From: Haloarchaeobius sp. FL176
GTDB taxonomy: Archaea > Halobacteriota > Halobacteria > Halobacteriales > Natrialbaceae
Reading direction: 5' to 3'
Length of the DNA stretch: 64,000 nt
Assembly (NCBI RefSeq): GCF_024609245.1
Contig: NZ_JANJYH010000001.1
Coordinates: 553,260-617,259 of the forward strand
In this document: positions 38,991-47,703 of the stretch, one piece after another
Layout: each line of letters begins with the position of its first letter
Numbering within the stretch: the first letter of the stretch is position 1
Position numbers and translations under genes: made by a program
Notes under the pieces: generated by a model
Databases searched by the model: none
Seen by the model: the letters and a program-made list of their open reading frames with translations, nothing else
Told to the model about the DNA's origin: nothing

Positions 38991-39483
38991 GCCGACAGCG
39001 GCCGTGGACTGTCGGTCGGCCACGACCCGCCCGCCCACTCAGTCGGCGGTCGAGCCGTCCTGCGGTCCCACTTCGACCCGGAACGGGTCGGCCGTCGAGG
39101 TCGCCGCCAACCGACCGAAGGAAGTGCCCCGCGTTCGTGAGCAGCTCGTTCTCAGCCTGACGCAGGTGCTCCTCGAACGTCGAGCACGCAACCGATGTTC
39201 TGGCGACGTTCCAGGTCCTCGAACGCTATCAGGAGGAGGGGGTTCACGGCGCGGTCGAGGCGACGGCTGCTCTGTGTCGAGAACACACGGACGACGAGGG
39301 TCCGACGAATCTCGATACCGTCTACGAAGAATACGTGTTTCGAGTCGTCCCACTTTGGGCGACGAGCGAGACCGGTGCAACGGAGGGGACCGACTACAGC
39401 GTGCCGCCGACACCGGGACCGCCGCCCACTACACATCTACGCAAGGTCGCCACGGCTACCTCGGGGTTTGATCCAGAGCTAGC
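38991..39483. other. region without intact gene; possible coding remnant
   Basis: About 490 bases. At 39182-39361 the plus strand reads like real protein (VLATFQVLERYQEEG, then TAALCREHTDDEGP and LDTVYEEYVFRVVPLW), with ordinary codon use but no start or upstream continuation. It is probably the leftover of a deleted gene. The remainder has no recognisable feature. Confidence 0.35.
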
Positions 39484-40143
39484 TCACAGCTGGCCGCCTT
39501 CCTCCTCCGGCTGGACCACGACGAACCCCTCCGAGCCGGTGAACTCCATCTGCATCGACTCGCCAGACTGTTGCCCGATCTCGATGAGCTTGTTCGTCCC
39601 GATCGACGGGGAGAGGTCCGCGCTCCAGGCGACCGTCGCGTCGGGGTCGGTCTTGACCGGCGGCCGCATCACGAGCGGGTCGCCGTGCGTCGAGATCGCC
39701 ACCTCGCCGGGGCCGGTCAGGTAGACGTTCGTCAGCCCGCCGGCGGCAGCCTCCGAGAGGCCGCCAACGGTTCGTATCTCGTAGTCGACGGTCGACTCGA
39801 ACGCCAGCACGTCCATCCCGTTGACGGAGATCGACTCGCCGGGGTCCAGCGAGAGGATCTGCACTTTCTTGCTCTGGTCGGCGACGAAAATCGTCCCGGA
39901 GCCTTCCGCCTCCATGATCGGTGTTCCCTCGCCCGAGACGGCGTCCTTGACGAACCCGGTGAGCCCACCTTCCGCGGAGGACTTGCCGGTGAACGTCAGC
40001 TCGCCCGTGTAGGCGATCATCGAGCCGGCCTTAATTTGCAGCGTCCCGTCCACGGTGGCCCGCAGCAATCGGTTGTTCTCCTTCTGAAAGCCAGCCCCCT
40101 CCTCGACGGGAGCGTTCGCTTCGGCGAACTGGTCCAGTTTCAT
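39484..40143 (-). CDS. AIM24 family protein
   Basis: A 219-residue beta-rich protein of the AIM24/TIGR00266 type. Repeated short strands with conserved Gly (KAGSMIAYTGELTF near 50, GSGTIFVADQSKKVQIL near 95, TNVYLTGPGEVAISTHGDP near 150) match the family's double-stranded helix fold. Its biochemical role is unknown; yeast AIM24 affects mitochondrial inner-membrane organisation. Start at MKLDQFAEAN; the upstream part of the frame is antisense. Confidence 0.8.
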   Translation of the reverse strand: MKLDQFAEANAPVEEGAGFQKENNRLLRATVDGTLQIKAGSMIAYTGELTFTGKSSAEGGLTGFVKDAVSGEGTPIMEAEGSGTIFVADQSKKVQILSLDPGESISVNGMDVLAFESTVDYEIRTVGGLSEAAAGGLTNVYLTGPGEVAISTHGDPLVMRPPVKTDPDATVAWSADLSPSIGTNKLIEIGQQSGESMQMEFTGSEGFVVVQPEEEGGQL

Positions 40144-40233
40144 GAGTACAACCGAGGCTGGAGCCGCCACCGTAGAAAACACCCTGCTTCGGTTTCACGC
40201 TCGGAAACAGCGTACGGCGCTTCGACCCGGGCG

Positions 40234-41160
40234 CTACCGCTGGAGTCGGGCCACGGGCTCCTCGCCGGTTTCGTCGAGGTCCACGAGCCCGTCGTCGGCC
40301 AGGTCGGACACCAGCCCACGGAGCCACTCACGCCCGTGCTCACCGTCGGGCGAGTAGTCCACCCGCACGCGCGGGCCGAGCGTGTCCAGTCCGAGTTCGT
40401 CGTACTCCTTCAGCACCGAGACGACGCGCCCGCGCATCTGCCGACGGCTGCCCTCGAACGACGGCTGGGTGGGCACGTCGGGTGCAGTGAAGTCACCCGT
40501 CTCGTAGGCGTGGCACCACTCGCGCCAGGGACAGCCCGCGGCGTCACAGGAGGGTGTCTTCTCGCAGGCGACGCCGCCGAGCTCCATGATGGCGTTGTTC
40601 CAGACGCGGGACTCGCCCGCGGGCATGAGTTCCCCCGCGACGCGTTCGAACGTCGGGTCGTCGTCGGGCACGTCGAACGCGCGGTAGAGCACGCGCTTTA
40701 CGTTCGTGTCGACCACGGCGTCGCCGTTGTCGAAGGCGAAGCTGGCGACGGCGTTGGCGGTGTACGGGCCGACGCCCATCAGCTCCTGCAGCTCGTCGGG
40801 TGTCTCGGGGAACGCGCCGTCGTACTCCTCCTCGACCTGTCGGGCGGCCTCGTGGAGGTACTTGGCACGGTTGTTGTAGCCGAGCGAGTGGCTGGTCCAG
40901 AAGCCGACCACGTCCGCGCGGTCGGCGTCGGCGAGGGCGGCGGTCGTCGGCCAGCGGTCGAGGAACGACTCCCAGGCCTCGACGACGCGGCCGAGCTGGG
41001 TCTGCTGGCTCATCACCTCGCTCACGAGTATCTCGTAGGGGTCCTCGGTGCGTCGCCACGGGAACTCGCGGTGGTCGGCCTCGTACCACTCGACGAGGGC
41101 GTCCTGCACTGCCTCGCGGTCGACGTCGTCGGGGAACGTCCACTCCTCGGACGTGCTCAT
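40234..41160 (-). CDS. mutY: A/G-specific adenine glycosylase
   Basis: A 308-residue DNA repair enzyme that removes adenine mispaired with 8-oxoguanine. LVSEVMSQQTQLGRV near residues 45-59 carries the catalytic Glu, LMGVGPYTANAVASF near 125 is the helix-hairpin-helix, VVDTNVKRVL near 147 holds the catalytic Asp, and four Cys near 195-215 (CEKTPSC, GC, WC) form the 4Fe-4S site. The C-terminal 8-oxoG-recognition Nudix domain of bacterial MutY is reduced or replaced by a short winged helix. Confidence 0.92.
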   Translation of the reverse strand: MSTSEEWTFPDDVDREAVQDALVEWYEADHREFPWRRTEDPYEILVSEVMSQQTQLGRVVEAWESFLDRWPTTAALADADRADVVGFWTSHSLGYNNRAKYLHEAARQVEEEYDGAFPETPDELQELMGVGPYTANAVASFAFDNGDAVVDTNVKRVLYRAFDVPDDDPTFERVAGELMPAGESRVWNNAIMELGGVACEKTPSCDAAGCPWREWCHAYETGDFTAPDVPTQPSFEGSRRQMRGRVVSVLKEYDELGLDTLGPRVRVDYSPDGEHGREWLRGLVSDLADDGLVDLDETGEEPVARLQR

Positions 41161-41268
41161 CTCGTCGTCGCTTGGGATGGTGGTGGTTTAGGGGTAGTGA
41201 TTCCGGCGGGCGACACGAATGGAACCGAATTTTTACCCTCCCCCGCGAGAGCCAGTACGACGACACGC

Positions 41269-42012
41269 ATGAAGGTCCAACTACTCGAGGCCACGGAGGA
41301 CCCGGAGGAACTCATCTGCACGGCCGCACGCAACGACTACTACGACGGGTACGTCGGGGACGAGTCGTTCGAGACGGTGATGGAAAACATCGACGGAGAA
41401 AGCGTCGAGGAGAAACAGGAGACGCTCATCGGCCACCTGCTCGACCACGGCCACTTCGGCCCGTTCGAGCACCCCCAGATCACGTTCGCGGTGAAGGGAA
41501 TCAGCCGTTCCTGCATGGCCCAGATCACCCGCCACCGGCACGTCAGCTTCGACGTGCAGTCGATGCGGTACGTCTCCTTCGACGACGTCGACCCCGCCGA
41601 GGTGGAGGAGGGCGCGATGGTCGTGACACCGCCGTCCGCCTCCGACCCCGACTGGGTGGGGCGCAACCAGCGCACCGGCGCGGTCGACGACGAGACCATC
41701 GAGAAGCGCGAGGAGCTGTTCCAGCGCTCGGTCCGGCAGTCGGTCGAGGACTACCAGGAGCTGCTCGACCTGGGGATGCCGCCGGAGGACGCACGCTTCG
41801 TGCTGCCCATCGGGACGAAGGTGAACATGGTGATGTCGATGAACGCCCGGATGCTGATGCACGTCGCCGACATGCGCGCGGCGGCCGACGCCCAGTGGGA
41901 GATCCGCGAGATGACCGAGCGGGTCCTCGACCTCGCGAGCGACTGGTGTCCCATCACGTTCGACTACTACGAATCGGAGATGAAAAACCGGAAGAACCGG
42001 CTCGCACCGTAG
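41269..42012 (+). CDS. thyX: FAD-dependent thymidylate synthase
   Basis: A 247-residue ThyX making dTMP from dUMP with methylene-tetrahydrofolate, NAD(P)H and FAD. The signature RHRHVSFDVQSMRYVSF (RHRxxS core) is near residues 89-105; the flavin/substrate segments FGPFEHPQITFAVKGI and LPIGTKVNMVMSMNARMLMH complete the fold. The ATG at 41269 lies about 35 bases after a GAATTTTTACC promoter element. It complements the salvage kinase tdk at 11594. Confidence 0.95.
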   Translation: MKVQLLEATEDPEELICTAARNDYYDGYVGDESFETVMENIDGESVEEKQETLIGHLLDHGHFGPFEHPQITFAVKGISRSCMAQITRHRHVSFDVQSMRYVSFDDVDPAEVEEGAMVVTPPSASDPDWVGRNQRTGAVDDETIEKREELFQRSVRQSVEDYQELLDLGMPPEDARFVLPIGTKVNMVMSMNARMLMHVADMRAAADAQWEIREMTERVLDLASDWCPITFDYYESEMKNRKNRLAP

Positions 42013-42122
42013 CGACGCAGCCGCTCGCGTCGGTTCTCGATGGAGGTCTGTGAACCCAGAAGCGCGGGGAGATCAGGCGGCAGCCGCGTCGCCGCTCCGG
42101 GTCAGAACGATTCGGACCGCCG

Positions 42123-42482
42123 CTACTCGTCGTCTTCTTCCTCGTCCTCGTCGGCACCGCGGGCGAGCACCGCCTGGTCCTGACTGTCGGCCTGCGGGTC
42201 GCTCGCGTGAGGGCCTTCGATGAGGGAGCCGAAGTCCTCGACCTCGTCGTACTTGTCCTGGTACATCAACGCGATGCGGCCCTTCTTCGTGATTTCGTAG
42301 AGGCCGGACCGCTGTGCCGGCCCGATCTTTTCGACGAGACCGTAGTCGGCTAGCACCGGGAGTCGGCTGTTGATGTTCTTGCGGCTCTTGTCGGTGTGGT
42401 GGGCGAGGTTCGTCGCGACGTTGCGACCCTGCGCCTGCAGTGCTTCGAGTATCAGGAAGTCCGTGGGTTGTCGTAGTCTCAT
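42123..42482 (-). CDS. winged-helix regulator, PhiH1-repressor-like
   Basis: A 119-residue DNA-binding protein. Residues about 3-80 are a single winged helix (PTDFLILEALQAQGRNVATN, then SRKNINSRLPVLADYGLVEK and SGLYEITKKGRIALMY), as in haloarchaeal PhiH1-like regulators; the last 35 residues are acidic. Start at MRLRQPTDF. Convergent with thyX and upstream of an unusually low-complexity spacer. Target unknown. Confidence 0.8.
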   Translation of the reverse strand: MRLRQPTDFLILEALQAQGRNVATNLAHHTDKSRKNINSRLPVLADYGLVEKIGPAQRSGLYEITKKGRIALMYQDKYDEVEDFGSLIEGPHASDPQADSQDQAVLARGADEDEEEDDE

Positions 42483-42873
42483 GGTAACACGCTCCGGGTT
42501 TCGGCTTGTACTTACTACTTGGGCGCTCCCTTTATTTCTATCTAATGGCAATTCGAGCGGTGCATGACCAATGGTCCCCCTGGCAAGAATTCATTGATAA
42601 CCATTAGCGATTTTTCCCGGTGATTTTATGTATGTGTAGGCTAGACGTGATGATAGGGTGTGACGGCAGACTCGGATTACCCGTTCGTCTGCTGCCATCC
42701 ACCCTGACTGGACGACCCCCACCCAACCCCCATCGCGACTCTGGTCAGAGGCACACCCCCAACCACCACCACGACGCCAATCCACCACCACTCTACGCGT
42801 CGACTGGACATCCCGTGCGAACCGTCATCCCGCGCGGGTCCAGTTTTTTGTGACCCCTCGTCGAACCACCGGT
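42483..42873. other. C-rich low-complexity spacer
   Basis: A 390-base gene-free region. AT-rich DNA at 42530-42640 (including GGTGATTTTATGTATG) may hold promoters. From 42690 to 42800 the plus strand has repeated C-runs (GACCCCCACCCAACCCCCAT, then CACACCCCCAACCACC) and CCA triplets, giving G-runs on the minus strand. A TTTTTTG tract at 42844-42850 precedes the next gene. Confidence 0.5.
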
Positions 42874-43239
42874 ATGGTCGCGACCTTCGAGTTGTACGAG
42901 GACCGTGCCGGGAAGCATCGCTGGCGACTGATCGCAAGCAACGGCGAGATCATCGCCGACAGCGGCGAGGGCTACAGTACCAGATCAGGTGCTCGCGAGG
43001 CCATCGGCCGCATCCGCGAGCACGCGCCCGACGCCGCCATCCCGTCGTTCGAGGACACCCACTTCGAGGTGTTCCGCGACACGGCCGACGAGTACCGCTG
43101 GCGACTGGTCGCGGACAACGGCCGCATTCTGGCCGACAGCGGCGAGGGCTACGCGAGCAAGCACGGTGCCCGCGACGCCGCGGCCCGCGTCCAGCAGCGT
43201 GTGACGGACGCGGAGACAACGGAGCTGGGCGACGCGTGA
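42874..43239 (+). CDS. tandem YegP/DUF1508 protein (HVO_2922-like)
   Basis: A 121-residue protein made of two copies of a small YegP domain. The repeat FELYEDRAGKHRWRLIASNG (near residue 4) matches FEVFRDTADEYRWRLVADNG (near 67), and each is followed by (I/L)ADSGEGY. The domain is widespread and of unknown function. Its stop overlaps the start of the following amidohydrolase by 4 bases, so both form an operon. Haloarchaeal HVO_2922 has the same duplicated form. Confidence 0.85.
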   Translation: MVATFELYEDRAGKHRWRLIASNGEIIADSGEGYSTRSGAREAIGRIREHAPDAAIPSFEDTHFEVFRDTADEYRWRLVADNGRILADSGEGYASKHGARDAAARVQQRVTDAETTELGDA

Positions 43240-44408
43240 GCCACACGCTCGTCGTCCGTGACGGCACCGTCGTCGATCATCGCGGCGCACGCGAAGCCGA
43301 CGTGGTCGCTCGCGACGGCGAGATAACCCGCGTCGAACCTGCCACCGAGGTGGCGGCGGACACCACCATCCACGCCGACGGGGCGTACGTCGCACCGGGA
43401 CTCGTCGACGCACACGTCCACCTGATGATGGACGCCGGCCCCGACCCGGCGAGCGACACGGACCGCTCGACTGCGTCCCTCACCTTCCGCGCGGCCAGCA
43501 ATCTCCGCGACGCCCTCGCCGCGGGCGTCACGACGGTCCGTGACCTCGGCGCGCCCGACGGCATCGCGCTCGAGGCTGCGGCCGCCGTCGACGAGCGCGT
43601 CCTTCCCGGTCCCCGAGTCGTCGCCTGCGGTCGGAACGTCGTGATGACCGGCGGGCACGGCCACTGGTTCGGTCGCGAAGCCGACGGGCCTGACGAGATA
43701 CGGAAGGCGGTGCGTGAGCAGCTCAAGGCCGGTGCCGGCGTGGTGAAGTGCATGGCCACCGGTGGCGTCCTCACGCCGGGCGCGAACACTGGCGCGCCGG
43801 AGCTGGCACCCGACGAACTCGAGACCCTCGTCGAGACCGCGAGGGCCAAAGACGTTCCCACGGCCGCTCACGCGCACGGGACGGCGGGTATCCGGAACGC
43901 CGTCGAGGCCGGCATCGACAGCATCGAACACGGCACGTTCATGGACGCCAGAGCCGCCGAGGAGATGGCCGAGGCCGGCACGTACTGGGTGCCGACCGCG
44001 AGCGCGCTCGTCGGCATTATCCAGCACGCCGACGACGCGCCGATCCCCGACTACGCCGTCGAGAAGGCCCGGGAGGCAGAGGCCGCGTTCGAGGAGGCGT
44101 TCGAGCACGCGCTCGCCGCGGACGTGACCATCGCGATGGGGACCGACGCCGGCACCCCGTTCAACACGTTCGCGGACATCCCGGACGAGCTCGCGTTGAT
44201 GGTGGAGTACGGCATGTCTCCGGAGGCGGCGTTCGAGGCCGCAACGCGGACCGCCGCCGACCTCGTCGGCGTCGACGCAGGCCAGGTCGAGCCGGGGCTG
44301 CGTGCCGACCTGGTACTGCTCCCGGACGATCCGCGGACCTCGGCCGAGGTCTGGTCGTCGGTCGAGACCGTCGTCGCACGGGGTCGGCAGCTCGACGCGC
44401 GGACCTAG
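43236..44408 (+). CDS. amidohydrolase family protein
   Basis: A 390-residue metal-dependent hydrolase of the imidazolonepropionase-like/prolidase branch. The metal site is formed by DAHVHLMMD near 65, a Lys in GVVKCMATGG near 170, His in AAHAHGT near 212, His in IEHGTFM near 232, and Asp in MGTDAGTPF near 305. GTG start overlapping the previous stop (GTGA). Relatives cleave N-acyl or dipeptide-like substrates; the substrate here is unknown. Confidence 0.85.
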   Translation: MSHTLVVRDGTVVDHRGAREADVVARDGEITRVEPATEVAADTTIHADGAYVAPGLVDAHVHLMMDAGPDPASDTDRSTASLTFRAASNLRDALAAGVTTVRDLGAPDGIALEAAAAVDERVLPGPRVVACGRNVVMTGGHGHWFGREADGPDEIRKAVREQLKAGAGVVKCMATGGVLTPGANTGAPELAPDELETLVETARAKDVPTAAHAHGTAGIRNAVEAGIDSIEHGTFMDARAAEEMAEAGTYWVPTASALVGIIQHADDAPIPDYAVEKAREAEAAFEEAFEHALAADVTIAMGTDAGTPFNTFADIPDELALMVEYGMSPEAAFEAATRTAADLVGVDAGQVEPGLRADLVLLPDDPRTSAEVWSSVETVVARGRQLDART

Positions 44409-44442
44409 CGTTCTTAATCCCTCCCCGAGTAGGGGGGGACGA

Positions 44443-45687
44443 ATGCGTCGGCTACTCGGTGTCGGAGCGCTCGTCCTGCTCGCGGTGAGCGCAGTCGTGC
44501 TCGCCGGCGGTGCCACAGCGGCCGCACCCATCCCGGACGAGTCGGCCCACGCTCCTCCGAATGCGACTGGCCCGCTCGGCAGTGCACAGGAGTTCGACCG
44601 CACACAGTTCCGAATCCGCGTCTTCGAGAACGGCTCCGCCCGCTTTGCGATCCGCTACGAGCGCCAGCTCTCGAACGAGACCGAGCGCGAGCAGTTCCAG
44701 TCCTTCGCGGACGAGTTCGAGTCGAACGAGACCGAGTTGTACACCAACTTCGAGCGCCGTGCGCGAAACCTGGTAGCGTTCGGTCGCAACGAGACGGGCC
44801 GTGAGATGACCGCGACGGCGTTCCGCCGGGGTGCCAGCGAGGAGCCGACGTTCGACGGCCACGTCGGCATCGTCACCATGTCGTTCCGCTGGTCCACGTT
44901 CGCACAGACGACGGGCGACCGAGTCGTCGTCGCGGACGTGTTCGAAGGCGGGTTCTACATCGGTCCCGCGCAGTCGCTCGTCTTCTTCACGGGGGACGGG
45001 CTCGCGTTCGAGAACGTCACGCCAGCCGGTGAGTTCTCCGCACCCACGCCGGCAGGGAGCGACAGCGTCACCTGGCAGGGCGAGCGTAGCTTCTCCGACC
45101 AGCGCCCACGCGTCGTCTACGTCCCCGAGACGGCGGCGACCACGGCGACCACGACGACGAGCGGTGGAGGCGGCGGTGGAACCACCGGCAGTGACGGCAC
45201 CACGTCGGACCCGGGCGACGCAACCACGACGACCCCTGGCGAAGCTAGCGACGGCAGTTCCCTCCCGATGCTGCCCGTCATGATCGGGCTCGTCCTCGCC
45301 GGTATCGCCGGTGCAGTCGTCTGGCTCCGCCGTCGCGACGACAGCGACGGGGACGGTGCGGTAGCCGTCGACGAACCGTCCGACGCGGCCGGGGCGACCA
45401 CCGCGTCGGCGACCGGCGGGCCGAGCGTCCCCGACGAGGAGCTGCTCACCGACGAGGACCGCGTCCTCGAACTGCTGAACGACAACGGCGGACGGATGCG
45501 CCAGTCCAACATCGTCGACGAAACCGACTGGTCGAAGTCCAAGGTCAGTATGCTGCTCTCGGACATGGAGGACGACGGCAGCATCAGCAAGCTCCGCGTC
45601 GGCCGCGAGAACATCGTCAGCCTCGCGGGCCACGAACCCGATGCGGTCGGCTCGCCGTTCGAGGACGAGGACGACGACGGACGCTAA
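44443..45687 (+). CDS. membrane-bound HTH sensor-regulator (DUF7345/DUF7343-like)
   Basis: A 414-residue one-component transmembrane regulator. Signal peptide (LLGVGALVLLAVSAVVLAGG), an extracellular domain of about 210 residues with several N-glycosylation sequons, a Gly/Thr/Ser linker, one helix (LPVMIGLVLAGIAGAVVWL near 275), then a cytoplasmic winged helix near 335-395 (DRVLELLNDNGGRMRQSNIV, WSKSKVSMLLSDMEDDGSIS). It can pass an outside signal directly to DNA. Last chromosomal gene before the tRNA-Glu. TTCTTAATCC near 44411 is a TATA candidate. Confidence 0.82.
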   Translation: MRRLLGVGALVLLAVSAVVLAGGATAAAPIPDESAHAPPNATGPLGSAQEFDRTQFRIRVFENGSARFAIRYERQLSNETEREQFQSFADEFESNETELYTNFERRARNLVAFGRNETGREMTATAFRRGASEEPTFDGHVGIVTMSFRWSTFAQTTGDRVVVADVFEGGFYIGPAQSLVFFTGDGLAFENVTPAGEFSAPTPAGSDSVTWQGERSFSDQRPRVVYVPETAATTATTTTSGGGGGGTTGSDGTTSDPGDATTTTPGEASDGSSLPMLPVMIGLVLAGIAGAVVWLRRRDDSDGDGAVAVDEPSDAAGATTASATGGPSVPDEELLTDEDRVLELLNDNGGRMRQSNIVDETDWSKSKVSMLLSDMEDDGSISKLRVGRENIVSLAGHEPDAVGSPFEDEDDDGR

Positions 45688-45762
45688 ACCACCCCACGGC
45701 GACGCTGAAACGCAAGGGTTTTAATTATACCAGCGTAACGGATTAACGCGAAGAAGCGCACC

Positions 45763-45837
45763 GCTCCGTTGGTGTAGTCCGGCCAATCATCTTGCCCTCT
45801 CACGGCAAGGACCAGGGTTCGAATCCCTGACGGAGCA
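45763..45837 (+). tRNA. tRNA-Glu (CTC)
   Basis: A 75-base cloverleaf. Acceptor GCTCCGT pairs with ACGGAGC, discriminator A. The anticodon stem TTGCC/GGCAA encloses CTCTCAC, anticodon CTC. T-arm CAGGG TTCGAAT CCCTG. The TATA box TTTTAATTATACC lies about 35 bases upstream. The gene is intact and immediately precedes an integrase, so it is the probable attachment site of the island. Confidence 0.96.
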
Positions 45838-45869
45838 CTCCTTCTTTCCGCCGTCTTGCGATTTTGGCT

Positions 45870-45890
45870 GTGAACAATGAGTGTGTTCAC
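45870..45890. repeat. inverted repeat beside attachment site
   Basis: GTGAACA (45870-45876) and TGTTCAC (45884-45890) are perfect arms around a 7-base spacer. CAATG/CATTG arms are interleaved at 45875-45879 and 45891-45895. It lies 32 bases past the tRNA, where recombinase arm or core sites are expected. Confidence 0.45.
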
Positions 45891-46023
45891 CATTGCTTCA
45901 GGCCACCCAAGAAACCAGGATTCGACTACCCCGACGCCGTACAGCGATTAACCCACTTGCCCCACCATCCTTTATACCAGGACTGACCAAGCGGGATAAC
46001 AGCGCTCTCCGGGGGTTTCCGAC

Positions 46024-47127
46024 ATGGTAGACCTCGATGAGTTCTCGGTCGTTACGCAGCCTGCAGCACAGTACCTGAACGAACGCCAGAAACTCGACTA
46101 CCGATCCGAACGCAAGAATTGCTTCACATGGCTATTAACCTTCGGGAAAGAACCAGACAAAGCCGAGGGGTACGCTCGCGGAACCGTCAAACCGCGCGCC
46201 AACCGGATGGACCAGTTCTATCGATTCGTCTGGGAATCCGAGAACGGATACACCGCAAACGTCACCCACGACCACGCAGACGCGTGGATGACGCACCTCG
46301 CAAAGCGGGACGTCAGCCAGACCCACAAGTGCAACTGCCAGAAAGCCATCAAGATGCTATTCAAATGGCGGAAACACGAACACGGCCTCAGTGAGTGGGA
46401 CCCCAAGATCACCTTCACGCAAGATTCCAGTACAAATCCGCGCGAATACCTGACCAGAGACGAACGAGGTGCAGTCCGCGAAGCCGCCTTAGAGTACGGG
46501 TCCGTACCGAACTACAACAACCTTACCCCAAGCGAGAGAGACCGGTGGCGACGCTACCTCTCCCAGCGCTTCGAGAAACCGAAATCAGACGTCAAGCCCG
46601 CCGACTGGAAGAAAGCGAACAGTTGGAAGATCCCCTCGCTCGTATGGGCGAGTCTTGATGCTGGACTCCGTCCGATTGAGGTGAATCGGTCGCGGGTCGG
46701 CTGGATTGATACTGACAACGAGGTCCTTCGAATCCCCAAAGAGGACAGTTCCAAGAACCGCGATAACTGGGTCGTCGGCCTCCGGAGTCGAACCGCACGA
46801 GCGCTAGAGAAGTGGTTAAAAGAACGCGAAGCGCACTCAGACTACGAGGACACGGACGCGATCTGGCTGACGCGAAAAAACAACCCGTACAGTACGAGCT
46901 CGCTTCGCTACCTCCTCAAGAACCTCTGTGAGATCGCCGATATCGACACGGAACACCGACAGATGAGCTGGTACGCGATCAGGCACTCGGTTGGGACCTA
47001 CATGACTCGGGAGGAAGACTTAGCGGCAGCGCAGGCCCAACTCCGGCACAAGAGCCCTGAGACAACCATGAAATACGATCAAGTGCCTGTAGAAGACCGG
47101 CAAGACGCACTCGACCGAATGGGGTAA
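46024..47127 (+). CDS. tyrosine recombinase/integrase
   Basis: A 367-residue integrase. The N-terminal SAM-like core-binding domain covers about residues 15-130. The catalytic domain shows Arg in LDAGLRPIEVNRS near 218, WYAIRHSVGTYM near 320 (R-H pair in the HxxR region), and LRHKSPETTMKYDQV near 340-354 with the nucleophilic Tyr. It would cut and join DNA at the neighbouring tRNA-Glu. ATG shortly after GTTTCCGAC; a TTTATACC element near 45971 lies about 50 bases upstream. Confidence 0.9.
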   Translation: MVDLDEFSVVTQPAAQYLNERQKLDYRSERKNCFTWLLTFGKEPDKAEGYARGTVKPRANRMDQFYRFVWESENGYTANVTHDHADAWMTHLAKRDVSQTHKCNCQKAIKMLFKWRKHEHGLSEWDPKITFTQDSSTNPREYLTRDERGAVREAALEYGSVPNYNNLTPSERDRWRRYLSQRFEKPKSDVKPADWKKANSWKIPSLVWASLDAGLRPIEVNRSRVGWIDTDNEVLRIPKEDSSKNRDNWVVGLRSRTARALEKWLKEREAHSDYEDTDAIWLTRKNNPYSTSSLRYLLKNLCEIADIDTEHRQMSWYAIRHSVGTYMTREEDLAAAQAQLRHKSPETTMKYDQVPVEDRQDALDRMG

Positions 47128-47703
47128 CCGCCCACATACGACATTCAGCAATCCGCTTCCCACTACGTATCGCTCACACCTGCGGACTGTGGACGGGTAA
47201 CCTCTGCATCAAGCGCAATATAATCAATCCCGAATTCTCAAGCTAGATACTGAACTCGTACACATCTTCACCTTGATTCACAGACTCTACTGATACTACT
47301 TGGGACTCTACGTATCGTACCTCAATCACGACCGGCTCTCGGGCTTCCATCGAACCCGCCGCCGATGAAATGGAAGCTATGGCCCCTTGTCGAGCGCTCA
47401 AGAATATGCGGTGCTGAAAGACCGTATGGAGTCACATAATACACCCTCGGCTCAAGTACATCTCTGTGTACGTACTCGTGTACATCCATGCGTACGTCCA
47501 CAAGTACGTGAGTACGTACATTCTGCCGGACGTTAGTCTCCCCAACCTCGATCGCGGGTGAGAGACAAGGACTCCCGCTGGATCATGATCCTCGCCATGG
47601 TCTCTCAATAGCGAGGGTTAGTGAGTGTCTCTGGGCGTCTCAGCGTATGTTCCACTACCGCTCCACGGCACGGGTTTATTCGTTTCAGACTGCTGCCCTG
47701 TGT
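47128..47703. other. gene-free region with GTAC-rich repeat cluster
   Basis: About 575 bases without a convincing gene. 47467-47520 is dense in GTAC/TACGTA motifs. The outer arms TGTACGTACTC (47467-47477) and GAGTACGTACA (47510-47520) are perfect complements, with CGTACG in the centre. A TATA box GGTTTATT (about 47673-47680) lies 27 bases ahead of the ATG at 47704, so the next gene is probably leaderless. Confidence 0.55.
47467..47520. repeat. hyphenated GTAC palindrome cluster
   Basis: Within 54 bases there are five GTAC-containing sites. The 11-base outer arms are exact inverted copies and the middle holds CGTACG. This could be a multi-site operator for an island regulator or a replication/transfer iteron region. 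No protein partner can be named from sequence alone. Confidence 0.55.
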
